A DNA stretch of 64,000 nucleotides from Synergistaceae bacterium (GTDB lineage: Bacteria; Synergistota; Synergistia; Synergistales; Aminobacteriaceae), in contig JALHFZ010000002.1 of assembly GCA_022837505.1 (NCBI GenBank), positions 18,115-82,114 on the forward strand, read 5' to 3'. The translations under genes and the position numbers were made by a program. A model generated the notes under the pieces. That model did no database searches. It was not told the origin of the DNA and saw only the letters and a list, made by a program, of their open reading frames with translations. Positions 10,301 to 17,892 of this stretch are shown piece after piece; position 1 is the first letter of the stretch; each line of letters starts with the position of its first letter.

Positions 10301-10755
10301 TCCTCCTTCCCCTGGATGATGAGGGAGGGGATCTCTCCGGCGATGCAGGCCGATGAGGCGATGAGCCCCCGGGAGTACTTCGACAGCAAGTCGTGGTCGA
10401 TCCTCGGTTTTCCGTAGAATCCGTCCGTATAGGCGATGGATGAAAGTTTGACCAGGTTGTGATACCCTTCGTCGTTTTCGGCCAGCAGGATCAGGTGATG
10501 ATTTTTTCCCCGCCGTTCCCGGGAGGTGTGCCCTTCAGGATCGACGTACACCTCGCAGCCGATGATGGGGTTGATCCCCTGCTTTTTGCAGGCATCGTAG
10601 AACTCCACCGCTCCGTACATGGCCCCGTGGTCCGTCATGGCGACGGCGGGCATGCCGTAGAAGGCGGCTCTCTCCGCAAGCTGACCGCAGCGGATTGCGC
10701 CGTCCAGCAGACTGTATTCCGTGTGAACATGAAGGTGAACAAATTGACGTGCCAT
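7333..10755 (-). CDS. dnaE: DNA polymerase III alpha subunit (DnaE type)
   Basis: 1140 aa replicative polymerase. Order: N-terminal PHP domain (HLHVHTEYSLLDG, MTDHGAMYG), polymerase core with the catalytic pair in MPDIDTD at about residue 390-400, tandem helix-hairpin-helix region, and a C-terminal OB-fold segment (GGMILSVREKTTKKGDLMG). Length and domain order fit DnaE1. A long frame on the opposite strand (7594-9489) is a high-G+C antisense shadow. The other clamp-loader genes in the window are dnaX, directly upstream, and holA. Confidence 0.97.
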   Translation of the reverse strand: MARQFVHLHVHTEYSLLDGAIRCGQLAERAAFYGMPAVAMTDHGAMYGAVEFYDACKKQGINPIIGCEVYVDPEGHTSRERRGKNHHLILLAENDEGYHNLVKLSSIAYTDGFYGKPRIDHDLLSKYSRGLIASSACIAGEIPSLIIQGKEEEALRRAVLYRDIMGKDNFFLEIMYNGIPEQAMVNRALVTMARDHGFPLIATNDAHYLEKEDHSWHEVLLCVQTKSSLEDENRMSFSTNDFYFRSPEEMDALFGAELPDALDNTVAIAERCSVHLPLDEKEYKLPNLDLPEGETLETNLEKMALSGLKTRMGEPLPAEYGERLDYELSVINSMGFAGYFLIVAGIIQAAKKRKIPVGPGRGSAAGSLVAWSLRITELNPIRYGLLFERFLNPERISMPDIDTDVSDRGRDELLRYITDHYGSDRVSQIVTFGRMKSRAAVTDVGRVLGMPVQDVIAVTRLIPIGVGSIDEALEQSPELAAVQKKDKMVERVLTMAKKIEGLARHCSQHAAGVVITPMPLTDLVPVRRIGENQIVTQYPMEPIEKLGLVKMDFLGLRTLSVIEETLSNIAIGGKPLPDMDSLPLDDQPTYELLQQADTLGIFQLESSGMRQLLRKLKVDCFEDVIAVLAMYRPGPLGSGMVDQYIQCKHGQAKPSYLHPLLEDVLKETYGVILYQEQVMQCAAILAGYSLGEADLLRRAMGKKKADVMEQQRTKFVSGCLERGLNEKKATEIFDLIQEFAGYGFNKSHSAAYAMITYQTAWLKANYRSEFMAAYLTSQIGSKKEDLASYIREVRNSGINVLPPDVNVSMASFTAAGEVVRFGLGAVARAGHLAVDAIVAARTEKGPFTSLWDFLRRVDLRVVNKSIVENLIGAGAFDALCPNRRKLLEGLPDLHSAAQRTLTDVNQCSLFECLPSPEDEAGPDLPDVEDFSLREKLELEKDATGLYISGHPFDQHEARVRSLSNCRIAELKTWKSRKIPPLFGGMILSVREKTTKKGDLMGIIEIEDGESRVEAVCFPKTWAPLRGKAGEGQICFIQGFPEERGNLSVLAKTVHILPQEGENGMPPFVRLSLLGDFVKNVSFKDFFRALKAYPGKSPVLLEFRNDSDSVVLLLPDIKVDPGAPLAPLLAKVLPEEIFSIG

Positions 10756-10821
10756 CTATGTGCTCCTGACCGCCGGAAGGATCTTTCTCCCCCCGGCTGT
10801 ACTGAATATTTTTTTCTTTTT

Positions 10822-12627
10822 TCACTCGCCCCGGAGGGGCTCCACCGGGTCTTCCTCGGCAGCTCCTCCTTTTCTGACAAGGATGACCTCTCCGCTGCTC
10901 CACTTGAGCACCTCGTTCACCAGCCCCTCGAAGGGAAGCTCCGGGGGGTCCCCTTCTCCCTCCCCGGAGGACCCGTTTCCGGCGGAAAGTTCCTTCCTCT
11001 CCTCCTCACCGGGGGTTTTCTCTTTTTCTCCGGTGACGCTGTCGGGAACCCTGAAGAGCGGGAGGGGACTGGTTTTTGCCTCCTCCCCGTTCAGTTCAGC
11101 CGGAGAGGGGATGGAGAGGTCGTTCCCCCTTCCGCAGGGTCTTTTCTCATCCCTCCAGCAGAGATCCAGATCCACTCCTCTGCCGAAGCGCTCTTCGATC
11201 CGGGTTCCGAGGGTGAAGGTATTCCGCTCGGAGGAGAGGGCTTCAAAACAGTATCGCCGGTCATCGGGAAAACGGAGGGAGAGTTTTCTTCCGGCGATGG
11301 TGATCTCCGTACCCGCAAGAGCGCAGTAGAGGAGGATATCTTTTTTGAAGAGCATCTCCTCGAACCCTCCCCATTCTTCGGCGGTGAGGGGGACGGGGGA
11401 GGAGCTCTTCTCCTCCGGAGGCTCTCTCCGGGAAGGAGGAACCGGCGGTTTCTCCTCTGAAAGAGGGAGGACGGCTGCTCCCTTTCTCTCCCCTTCCTGA
11501 GGCTCGATTTCGGTTTGCTGCACTGGAGGCCGGGCTTTCTTCCGGAACATGTCGTGGGCCTTCGAGGAGAGAAGACCCGACAGGACGTCGAAGCGGAGGC
11601 CCGCCCGGAGCTGGGGGATAAGCTTTGAGCAGTAGAGCATCATCTCTCCCAGATCATCGGCATTCCATTTTTTTCCTTCCTCAAGGAGAAAGGCCTTCTC
11701 ACTTTCCGGAAGGGCCAGGGAGTCGAGGACGGAGGGCCCCCACTGCCTGAGCACCCAGAGGTTGCGGAAGAGGAGGAAGATCCCCTCCACCACCCGCTGA
11801 GGGGAGGCTCCCCTTCTGAACATCTCTTCAAGGAGCAGAAAGGGGGAGGAGGAGTCCTCCCGAAGGGAGGTGATCCAGCTTTCAAGCTCTCTCAGGGTGC
11901 CTCCGCCGAGAAGACGGGCCACCCCATCGGCAGTCAGTTCTCCCCCCGACAGAGAGAGCCCCTGCTCCATGAGGGAGAGGGCGTCCCGGAGGGCGCCGTC
12001 GGACTGGCGGGCGATCTCCCGGAGGGCCTCCTCATCGAAGGAGACCCCTTCGATGAGGGCAACCTCCTTCAGGCGGGCGGTTATATCCTCCACGGATATC
12101 CTGCGGAAGGGGATGTGCTGGCACCGGGAACGGATTGTGGCCGGCACCTTCTGGGGTTCCGTGGTGGCGAGGATGAAGACCACAAAGGAGGGGGGCTCCT
12201 CGAGGGTTTTGAGCAGGGCGTTGAAGGCGGAGATGGAGAGCATGTGGACTTCGTCGATGATGTATACCTTCCACCGGGACGAAAAGGAGGCCAGGGAGAC
12301 GTGGGTTTTGAGTTCCCGGACCTCCTCCACGCTGTTGTTGGACGCCCCGTCGATTTCGACCACGTCGAGGCTGTTTCCCGATTTTATGTCCAGGCAGCTT
12401 GAACATTTTCCGCAGGGTTCCCCCTCCGCCCCCTCCGTACAGTTCAGGGCGGCGGCGAGAAGGCGGGCCATGGATGTCTTGCCGCACCCCCTCGGCCCGG
12501 AGAAAAGATAGGCATGGCCTGTCTGCCCCCGCAGAAGGGCCTTCTGCAGGACATCCACTGCCATGGCCTGCCCCCTCACGTCGCTGAACGTCCTGGGGCG
12601 ATATCTTCGGTACAAGGAGACGGACAC
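10822..12627 (-). CDS. dnaX: DNA polymerase III gamma/tau subunit
   Basis: About 601 aa AAA+ clamp-loader ATPase. Walker A is GPRGCGKTS (about 44-52), the four zinc cysteines are C63, C72, C75 and C78, and Walker B is IIDEVHML. The C-terminal third is charged and proline-rich as in tau. I place the start at a GTG preceded by GGGGGA, giving MSVSLYRRYRPRTF, the usual N-terminus; a TTG at 12645 would add six residues. No obvious A-rich slippage site for making gamma is visible. Confidence 0.95.
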   Translation of the reverse strand: MSVSLYRRYRPRTFSDVRGQAMAVDVLQKALLRGQTGHAYLFSGPRGCGKTSMARLLAAALNCTEGAEGEPCGKCSSCLDIKSGNSLDVVEIDGASNNSVEEVRELKTHVSLASFSSRWKVYIIDEVHMLSISAFNALLKTLEEPPSFVVFILATTEPQKVPATIRSRCQHIPFRRISVEDITARLKEVALIEGVSFDEEALREIARQSDGALRDALSLMEQGLSLSGGELTADGVARLLGGGTLRELESWITSLREDSSSPFLLLEEMFRRGASPQRVVEGIFLLFRNLWVLRQWGPSVLDSLALPESEKAFLLEEGKKWNADDLGEMMLYCSKLIPQLRAGLRFDVLSGLLSSKAHDMFRKKARPPVQQTEIEPQEGERKGAAVLPLSEEKPPVPPSRREPPEEKSSSPVPLTAEEWGGFEEMLFKKDILLYCALAGTEITIAGRKLSLRFPDDRRYCFEALSSERNTFTLGTRIEERFGRGVDLDLCWRDEKRPCGRGNDLSIPSPAELNGEEAKTSPLPLFRVPDSVTGEKEKTPGEEERKELSAGNGSSGEGEGDPPELPFEGLVNEVLKWSSGEVILVRKGGAAEEDPVEPLRGE

Positions 12628-12752
12628 GGTTTCTTCCCCCTTCAAAGGCTGAACTTGTGCCCTCCGGTTGGACTGTCCTTCCGGAGGGCCCCTCCTCCGT
12701 CCCGGGGGAGGGGGAGGGAATCAATAAGGCCTATGCTATTCTACAACAATTT

Positions 12753-13853
12753 CTACCGGAGATAGTGGGCCCCTGGGTGGGTATCCCGGGCTTTTCCGAG
12801 GGAATGCACGAGGGCGTTCCGGAAGGACTCAAGGGGTTCGGCCCCTGAGGGAAGGGGCTCGGACAGGATGAGGGCAGGGCCGAGCCGGAGGGCTTTGCCT
12901 CCGCCGAGGGAGAGAACCTGAATTTCGAAGGGGGGCGTTTCCATCTGAAGGTGGGCCTCGATCTTCGCTGAGATCTCCTCCAGCAGGCGTTCATTCTCCC
13001 CTCCCCGGGGAAGGGACCAGACGGGGTTTCCGTCAAGACGGAGGACGAGCCGCTCCTCCTCCTCTCCGACTGACGGGCTGAGGAGATGGAGGGCGTTCTT
13101 CCGGTGAAGGGGGAACCCCCTCTCCCGGGCAATCTCGAGAATATAGGCGATTCTCTCGGAAAGTTCAGGGTGGGTCATGAAGACACCGGGGTCGAAGTAT
13201 GGGTGTTTGAGCTGATCATAGGCCATGGCCTCAAGGGCCGTGATCATGGCGGCGGGGGGGAACCCCGCTCCCTCGAGGATTCGAAACCCCTCCCGGTCTG
13301 CCTCCCGCTCAAGGTCCTTGCTGTAGGAGTTGGTCACGGCAATCTGGGCCAGATTCGTCAGGATCATGGGGCCGACGCTCCCCTGGCTCGCCACGAGGAG
13401 AAGAAGCCCCGCAAGGGAGATCTTCGATGCCCGAGCGGTCTGGATCATGACGTGCCCCTTGTCGGCATGGATGAGCTCGTGGGCGAGAATGGCGGCGATC
13501 TCACCGTCCGTGCGGAGAAAATCGATAATTCCCGTGGTGAAATAGATCGTCCCTCCGGGAAGGCTGAAGGCGTTGATCATTTCATCCCGTATGATTTTGA
13601 CCTCGTAGGGGAGAGGGCGGGAGAGAAGGGGAAGAAATCTGTTCAGAAGCATGGAGAGCCGGGCGTTCAGCGACGGGTCGGACTGAACCTCCCATTTTTT
13701 CTCGATATCCTCCGCCGCTTTTTTTCCAAGGGCAATCTCCTTTTCGATCGTTCCCCCCTCCAGGGAATAGCTGAAGGGAAGGAGAAGGACGAAAAGAAGG
13801 GCGGCTGTCAGGAGAAGGCGGAGACTTGAAATCCGTGGCTTTGTTTTTCCTAT
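12753..13853 (-). CDS. Exported M48-family metalloprotease
   Basis: Zinc protease with HELIH in AILAHELIHADKGH and the family segment SYSKDLEREADREG that supplies the third zinc ligand. The first ATG (13652) would cut off a clear signal peptide: the frame upstream stays open and encodes a basic stretch, then RLLLTAALLFVLLLPFSYS. No ATG, GTG or TTG exists in that extension. The best-placed start is an ATA at 13853, about 10 bases after a GGAGG and directly after the flgN stop in the same frame; this start is inferred. Likely acts in the periplasm on misfolded envelope proteins. Confidence 0.85.
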   Translation of the reverse strand: MGKTKPRISSLRLLLTAALLFVLLLPFSYSLEGGTIEKEIALGKKAAEDIEKKWEVQSDPSLNARLSMLLNRFLPLLSRPLPYEVKIIRDEMINAFSLPGGTIYFTTGIIDFLRTDGEIAAILAHELIHADKGHVMIQTARASKISLAGLLLLVASQGSVGPMILTNLAQIAVTNSYSKDLEREADREGFRILEGAGFPPAAMITALEAMAYDQLKHPYFDPGVFMTHPELSERIAYILEIARERGFPLHRKNALHLLSPSVGEEEERLVLRLDGNPVWSLPRGGENERLLEEISAKIEAHLQMETPPFEIQVLSLGGGKALRLGPALILSEPLPSGAEPLESFRNALVHSLGKARDTHPGAHYLR

Positions 13854-14315
13854 CTAGATCATTCCTCCGTTGGCGGTATACCCCCGGACGGCTTTTTTCC
13901 CCCGGGAAAGCTGAAGCATCTGCCGGCGCAGGTCTTTGACATGGACCTCGAGAAGCTCCTGAACCTCAAGCTCTTCATCCAGAACTCTCCTGGCGGTATC
14001 CCTGATGGCCGTCAGGGAGGCTTTCAGCTCTGCCGTTCCGGAACTGCCGAGAAAACTGCCGATCTTCTCCCAGAAGTCAGGGCCCTCCCTCCCCTCCTCC
14101 AGGCCGATTTTCCAGCAGAAGGAGTTCCATCCCTCCTGGATGAGTTCCTGGCGGGAGATGACGTCCTGCTTGTCGGCGAGGACGGAGAGAAGGGATTCCA
14201 TATCCCCTGAGAGGACGCATTCATGTTCCTGCCGCACGAGGACGGCCAGTTCATTGTACAGTGCAAGTTCAGAGGATGCCAGAGAAGAAAGATCCCCTTC
14301 GAAATCAGCCTGCAA
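13854..14315 (-). CDS. FlgN-like flagellar export chaperone
   Basis: About 153 aa, alpha-helical, beginning LQADFEGDLSSL. Resembles FlgN, the cytoplasmic chaperone of the hook-filament junction proteins FlgK and FlgL. I prefer a TTG start at 14315, preceded by GGAGGGGGT and overlapping the fliS end by 11 bases; a longer frame starts at 14390. Assignment rests on size, coiled-helix character and its position after fliS, since FlgN sequences are poorly conserved. Confidence 0.65.
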   Translation of the reverse strand: MQADFEGDLSSLASSELALYNELAVLVRQEHECVLSGDMESLLSVLADKQDVISRQELIQEGWNSFCWKIGLEEGREGPDFWEKIGSFLGSSGTAELKASLTAIRDTARRVLDEELEVQELLEVHVKDLRRQMLQLSRGKKAVRGYTANGGMI

Positions 14316-14790
14316 TATTGAGACCCCCTCCGGAGAGCGCCGCTGCCTGCTGTCCGGCCTTCGGATGAAGGGAAGAAGCCGGTTCCGCAAGGGCGGAATG
14401 TTCAGCCGCCAGTTTCGCCGCCGCCTCCTCCCAGACGGTTTTCAGTTCTTCGAGCATGGATCTTACCGCGGCGAGCTTCTCGCCGTCCCTGCCGATATTT
14501 GCCTCCACGAGAAGAAAATACATAAAGTCATAGAGCTGCATGAGGTTTTCGGCCACTTCTCCGCCGGTCTCCCTGTTGAGGGAAACCATGAGCTCCCGAA
14601 GGACATCCTGGGCCTTTTTGACATGGGTATTCAGTTCCTCGGGGGTGCCGCCGGTCAGGGCCCCCTCGGCGTTTCTGCATGCCCGGATGCCTATCTCATA
14701 GGTCAGCAGAAGAAGCTGCTCCTTCGATGCCGTGTTTACCCGGGTGGCGAGATAGACAGCCTGGGCGTTCTGTCCGTTTTTTACATCCAT
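14305..14790 (-). CDS. fliS: Flagellar export chaperone FliS
   Basis: 161 aa helical protein that binds the C-terminus of flagellin before export. N-terminal segment YLATRVNTASKEQLLLLTYE and the helices around LRELMVSLNRETGGEVAENL match the FliS family. A proline/alanine-rich tail of about 40 residues extends past the usual 125-residue core. It overlaps flgN, so the two chaperones are co-expressed, but no flagellin or fliD gene is in this window. Confidence 0.9.
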   Translation of the reverse strand: MDVKNGQNAQAVYLATRVNTASKEQLLLLTYEIGIRACRNAEGALTGGTPEELNTHVKKAQDVLRELMVSLNRETGGEVAENLMQLYDFMYFLLVEANIGRDGEKLAAVRSMLEELKTVWEEAAAKLAAEHSALAEPASSLHPKAGQQAAALSGGGLNIAG

Positions 14791-14852
14791 GGAAAAGGAT
14801 CCCCCTCCTTTCTCTCCCTCTTGTGTCGGCGAAAGGAGGAATAAACATTACG

Positions 14853-14880
14853 GAGGAATCTCTGCCGGCAGGGATTCCTC
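14853..14880 (-). terminator. Strong hairpin at the end of the PfkB-family gene
   Basis: Near-perfect 28-base palindrome just after the kinase stop codon and about 60 bases before fliS. It lacks a long U-run, so it may act as an RNA-stability or partial termination element separating the kinase from fliS-flgN. Confidence 0.5.
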
Positions 14881-15811
14881 AGGAGAGGCGCTCAAGTTCG
14901 ACCCGGGGGATGAACTCCTCGACGGCCTTCCTGTTCCGTATGCCCTTTCCCGAATGGGTGGCGCTCTCCCAGGCTGACGCCATGGAGAACCGGATGGTGT
15001 CCTCCACGGACATCTTCTCCTCATGGGCTACGATGAGCCCCGCAAGGAGGGCGTCGCTTGCCGTGAAGATGGAGCGGACGCTCTTTCTGTCCGCAAGGGC
15101 GAGGTAGATCCCCTCAGGGGAGAAAAAGACATCCCCGTAGGTGCGGTAGGAGGCCACCGCCCATTCCACCCCTCTGGCATGAAACTTCGACACTTCGTCG
15201 ATAAGATAATCAAGGGAGGAAAGGGAGGTTCCGAGGACTTTGGACATGAACCGGTGGTCCAGCTTCAGCACGGTCGGCCCCGCCTCCAAGGCTGAAAGAA
15301 GGGGCGGCCCGGCGGCATCGACGATGGTGGGTATGGAAAGCTCCTTCGCCTGGGCGATGAACTCGCCGAAGATCCCGTCCGGGACCCCAGGGGGGATGGA
15401 CCCCCCCATGACCACCATCCGGGTCCGGGGGAGGATGCGGGCGTAAACTTTTCTGAGGCGGTCAACTGCCTCGGGAGGAATATGGGGCCCCTGCTCGGAT
15501 ATCCCCGTCTCCATGTTTCCCGTCTCGTCGGTGACGTACATATTCGTGCGGGTCTCCCCCTGCACATGGACGAAATTCGTGGGAATGCGGCTTCTTCTCA
15601 TGACGTCCCGGATATACTCGCCGTTAAATCCTGCAAGGAATCCCGTGGCTGTTGACGTATAGCCGAACTGGGAGAGAAGCATGGAGATATTGATCCCCTT
15701 CCCTCCGGGCGAACGGCTGCTTTTCGTCGTGCGAAACCATCCGCCCGGACGGAATTCCGGAACGAAATACTCTTCATCCACCGCAGGATTCAGGGTCACC
15801 GTCAGAATCAT
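14879..15811 (-). CDS. PfkB-family sugar kinase (1-phosphofructokinase-like)
   Basis: 310 aa ribokinase-fold protein nearest to FruK/LacC. The N-terminal signature is present (VTLNPAVDEEY, then SPGGKGINIS). The second PfkB signature is changed: where the family has GAGD for the anion hole and catalytic base, this protein reads FTASDALLAG, keeping Asp but losing both glycines. The usual KPN segment is also replaced (LKLDHRFM). It may phosphorylate fructose-1-phosphate or another phosphosugar, or have changed activity. No phosphotransferase genes are nearby; trxB lies 4 bases upstream. Confidence 0.75.
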   Translation of the reverse strand: MILTVTLNPAVDEEYFVPEFRPGGWFRTTKSSRSPGGKGINISMLLSQFGYTSTATGFLAGFNGEYIRDVMRRSRIPTNFVHVQGETRTNMYVTDETGNMETGISEQGPHIPPEAVDRLRKVYARILPRTRMVVMGGSIPPGVPDGIFGEFIAQAKELSIPTIVDAAGPPLLSALEAGPTVLKLDHRFMSKVLGTSLSSLDYLIDEVSKFHARGVEWAVASYRTYGDVFFSPEGIYLALADRKSVRSIFTASDALLAGLIVAHEEKMSVEDTIRFSMASAWESATHSGKGIRNRKAVEEFIPRVELERLS

Positions 15812-15815
15812 CGGA

Positions 15816-17009
15816 TCAGTTTTTCTTCACAAAGGCAAGGGCGTCCTCGACGGATGAGATGGACTTCACATCCTTGACCACGCCGGAGCCGAGGTGAACC
15901 ATGGCGGGAAGCGTATCGAGATGGAGCTTTCTGGACATGCGCTCGTTTCGGTAGCCGTCGATGAGGACGATCTTCTTTCCCTCTTTTTCAGCCCGGGCGG
16001 CTGCGTCGTCCGCCATTTTCACCTGTTCGCGGTCGATGCTCGAGTAAAAGAGGGCGACCACATTTTCGGGCTCGAGAAGGGTCTTTCTGAGGTGGACCTG
16101 CTCATTGATGTAGGCGGAGGCGCTCATGGCGGCGATGGCTCCGTCGGCGGAGGCGGTCACGACCTGGCGCAGCCCCTTGGTCCGGACGTCGCCGGCGGCG
16201 AAGATCCCCTCCACAGAGGTCTCCATCTCGTCGTTCGTCTCGATCCACCCGCCCTTTGCGGCCTTCACAAGCCCCTTGATGGCTTCGTCATGGGGGGACT
16301 GCCCCACGAACATGAAGACCCCCGCAACGGGAAGATCCGAGGTCTCTCCGGTCTTCTGATTTCTGAGGACGAGGTTTTCAACCATCCCGTCTCCTTCGAT
16401 CTTTTCCACCACCGTATTCCAGACGGGGACGATCTTCGGGTTCGAGAGGGCCCGTTCGATGGCTGCCCGGTCCGCCCGGAATTCATCCCTGCGGTGGATG
16501 ATGTAGACCTTGGAGGCAAAGTTCGTCAGGTAGTCCCCCTCTTCGACGGCGCTGTTTCCGCCGCCCACGACGGCGATCTCCTCCCCCTCGAAGAAGGCTC
16601 CGTCGCATACGGCGCAGTAGCTTACCCCCTGGCCGATATGCTCCGCCTCCCCTTCGCATCCGAGCCTCCGGAAGAAAGCCCCTGTGGCGTAGATGATCGC
16701 CTCGGCCTCTATTTCCTCTTTATTCGTCACCACGATCTTCCTGTCGTCACGGATTTCGATCCTCTGCACATCGGCATCGCGGAACTCCGTATTGAACTTC
16801 TCAGCATGCGAGCGGAACATCTGTCCCAGCTCGGGGCCGGTGGCGTGCTGAACCCCGGGCCAGTTTTCAATCTCCTCGGTGATATTGATCTGACCGCCGG
16901 GAACGCCCTTTTCGATCAGAAGGACATCAAGGCCTGCCCTTTTACCGTATATTGCCGCCGTGAGACCGGCGGGACCGGCGCCGATGATGACCAGTTCTCT
17001 TTTTTCCAT
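15816..17009 (-). CDS. trxB: Thioredoxin reductase with C-terminal thioredoxin-like domain lacking CxxC
   Basis: 397 aa. Residues 1-305 are a standard low-molecular-weight TrxB: FAD motif GAGPAGL, redox pair CAVC (C132, C135), NADPH motif GGGNSA, and second FAD motif GIFAAGDV. Residues about 310-397 form an extra domain with a thioredoxin-fold pattern, including a cis-proline-like TLPAMVHL (Pro about 368), but the expected CxxC position reads SSID. Fusions of TrxB to active thioredoxin exist in other bacteria; a redox-dead partner is less usual. Its role (docking, or oligomerisation) is unknown. Confidence 0.93.
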   Translation of the reverse strand: MEKRELVIIGAGPAGLTAAIYGKRAGLDVLLIEKGVPGGQINITEEIENWPGVQHATGPELGQMFRSHAEKFNTEFRDADVQRIEIRDDRKIVVTNKEEIEAEAIIYATGAFFRRLGCEGEAEHIGQGVSYCAVCDGAFFEGEEIAVVGGGNSAVEEGDYLTNFASKVYIIHRRDEFRADRAAIERALSNPKIVPVWNTVVEKIEGDGMVENLVLRNQKTGETSDLPVAGVFMFVGQSPHDEAIKGLVKAAKGGWIETNDEMETSVEGIFAAGDVRTKGLRQVVTASADGAIAAMSASAYINEQVHLRKTLLEPENVVALFYSSIDREQVKMADDAAARAEKEGKKIVLIDGYRNERMSRKLHLDTLPAMVHLGSGVVKDVKSISSVEDALAFVKKN

Positions 17010-17048
17010 AGTTTCTTCCCCTCCATGCAGAAAGTTTCTTTTTAAAAA

Positions 17049-17888
17049 TTATACACGAATCCAGAGTATCGAGCGAGGTTTATTTTGAAGGTCAAGGAAA
17101 ATTCCCGAACATTTCAGACTGGTAGGGGCAATTTCCCTCAGCCGCTCCGCCTGATCGCCGTCCCCGACCTCGAAGAGTACCCTACCCCCCATCTTCATCC
17201 TCTGCGGGCACCAGGCGAGAAGCATGCGGTAGCAGGCAAGGCCGTCGGGGCCTCCATCAAGGGCCGTCCGGGGTTCATGCCTGACTTCCCTCTGAAGGGA
17301 TGGAAGGGCAGATGCGGGGATATAGGGAGGGTTGCTCACGAGGAGGTCGAGGGAACCCTCCGGGCAGGGGATGTCCCCGGGAGTGCGGGAGTGCCAGAGA
17401 AGGGTGCGGCCGAGGCATCCGTACCGCCCCAGATTTTTCCATGCTGTCGAAAGGGCGGCGGGGTTTATGTCCGCGGCGATTCCCCGGGCTGTCGGACGGT
17501 GAAGGAGAAGGGAAAGGGCTATGCACCCCGTCCCCGTTCCCCAGTCAAGAAAAGTTCCTCCCGAAAAGACCTCAAGGGCCTTGTCCACCACCGTCTCCGT
17601 CTCAGGGCGGGGGATCAGGACGTTTTCGGCGACTCCGAGGGCCCGGCCGTAAAATTCCCACTCTCCGAGGAGATACTGAAGGGGCTTCCCCTCAACCCTT
17701 TTCCGGGCAAGGGCAAAAAGCCGGTCGGCCGCCGAAGGAGGCAGAAGGGCATCGGGGCGGGAGAAGATCTCGGCGGAGGTGAGTTTCGCCCCGGCGGAGA
17801 GAAGGATGTCCGCCTCCCTTCCGGGGGAATCCACTCCCCCCTTCGAAAGAATGGCCCGGAGGAGGAGGCGGGCCTCCCGGAGCGTCAC
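17049..17888 (-). CDS. prmC: Release factor glutamine methyltransferase PrmC
   Basis: 279 aa SAM-dependent enzyme that N5-methylates the Gln of the GGQ motif in RF1 and RF2. The SAM loop FLDWGTGTG is at about 113-121 and the catalytic NPPY at 186-189. An N-terminal helical release-factor-binding domain fills about residues 1-75. The gene follows its substrate gene prfA by only 4 bases, the common prfA-prmC arrangement. Confidence 0.95.
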   Translation of the reverse strand: MTLREARLLLRAILSKGGVDSPGREADILLSAGAKLTSAEIFSRPDALLPPSAADRLFALARKRVEGKPLQYLLGEWEFYGRALGVAENVLIPRPETETVVDKALEVFSGGTFLDWGTGTGCIALSLLLHRPTARGIAADINPAALSTAWKNLGRYGCLGRTLLWHSRTPGDIPCPEGSLDLLVSNPPYIPASALPSLQREVRHEPRTALDGGPDGLACYRMLLAWCPQRMKMGGRVLFEVGDGDQAERLREIAPTSLKCSGIFLDLQNKPRSILWIRV

Positions 17889-17892
17889 GGTC

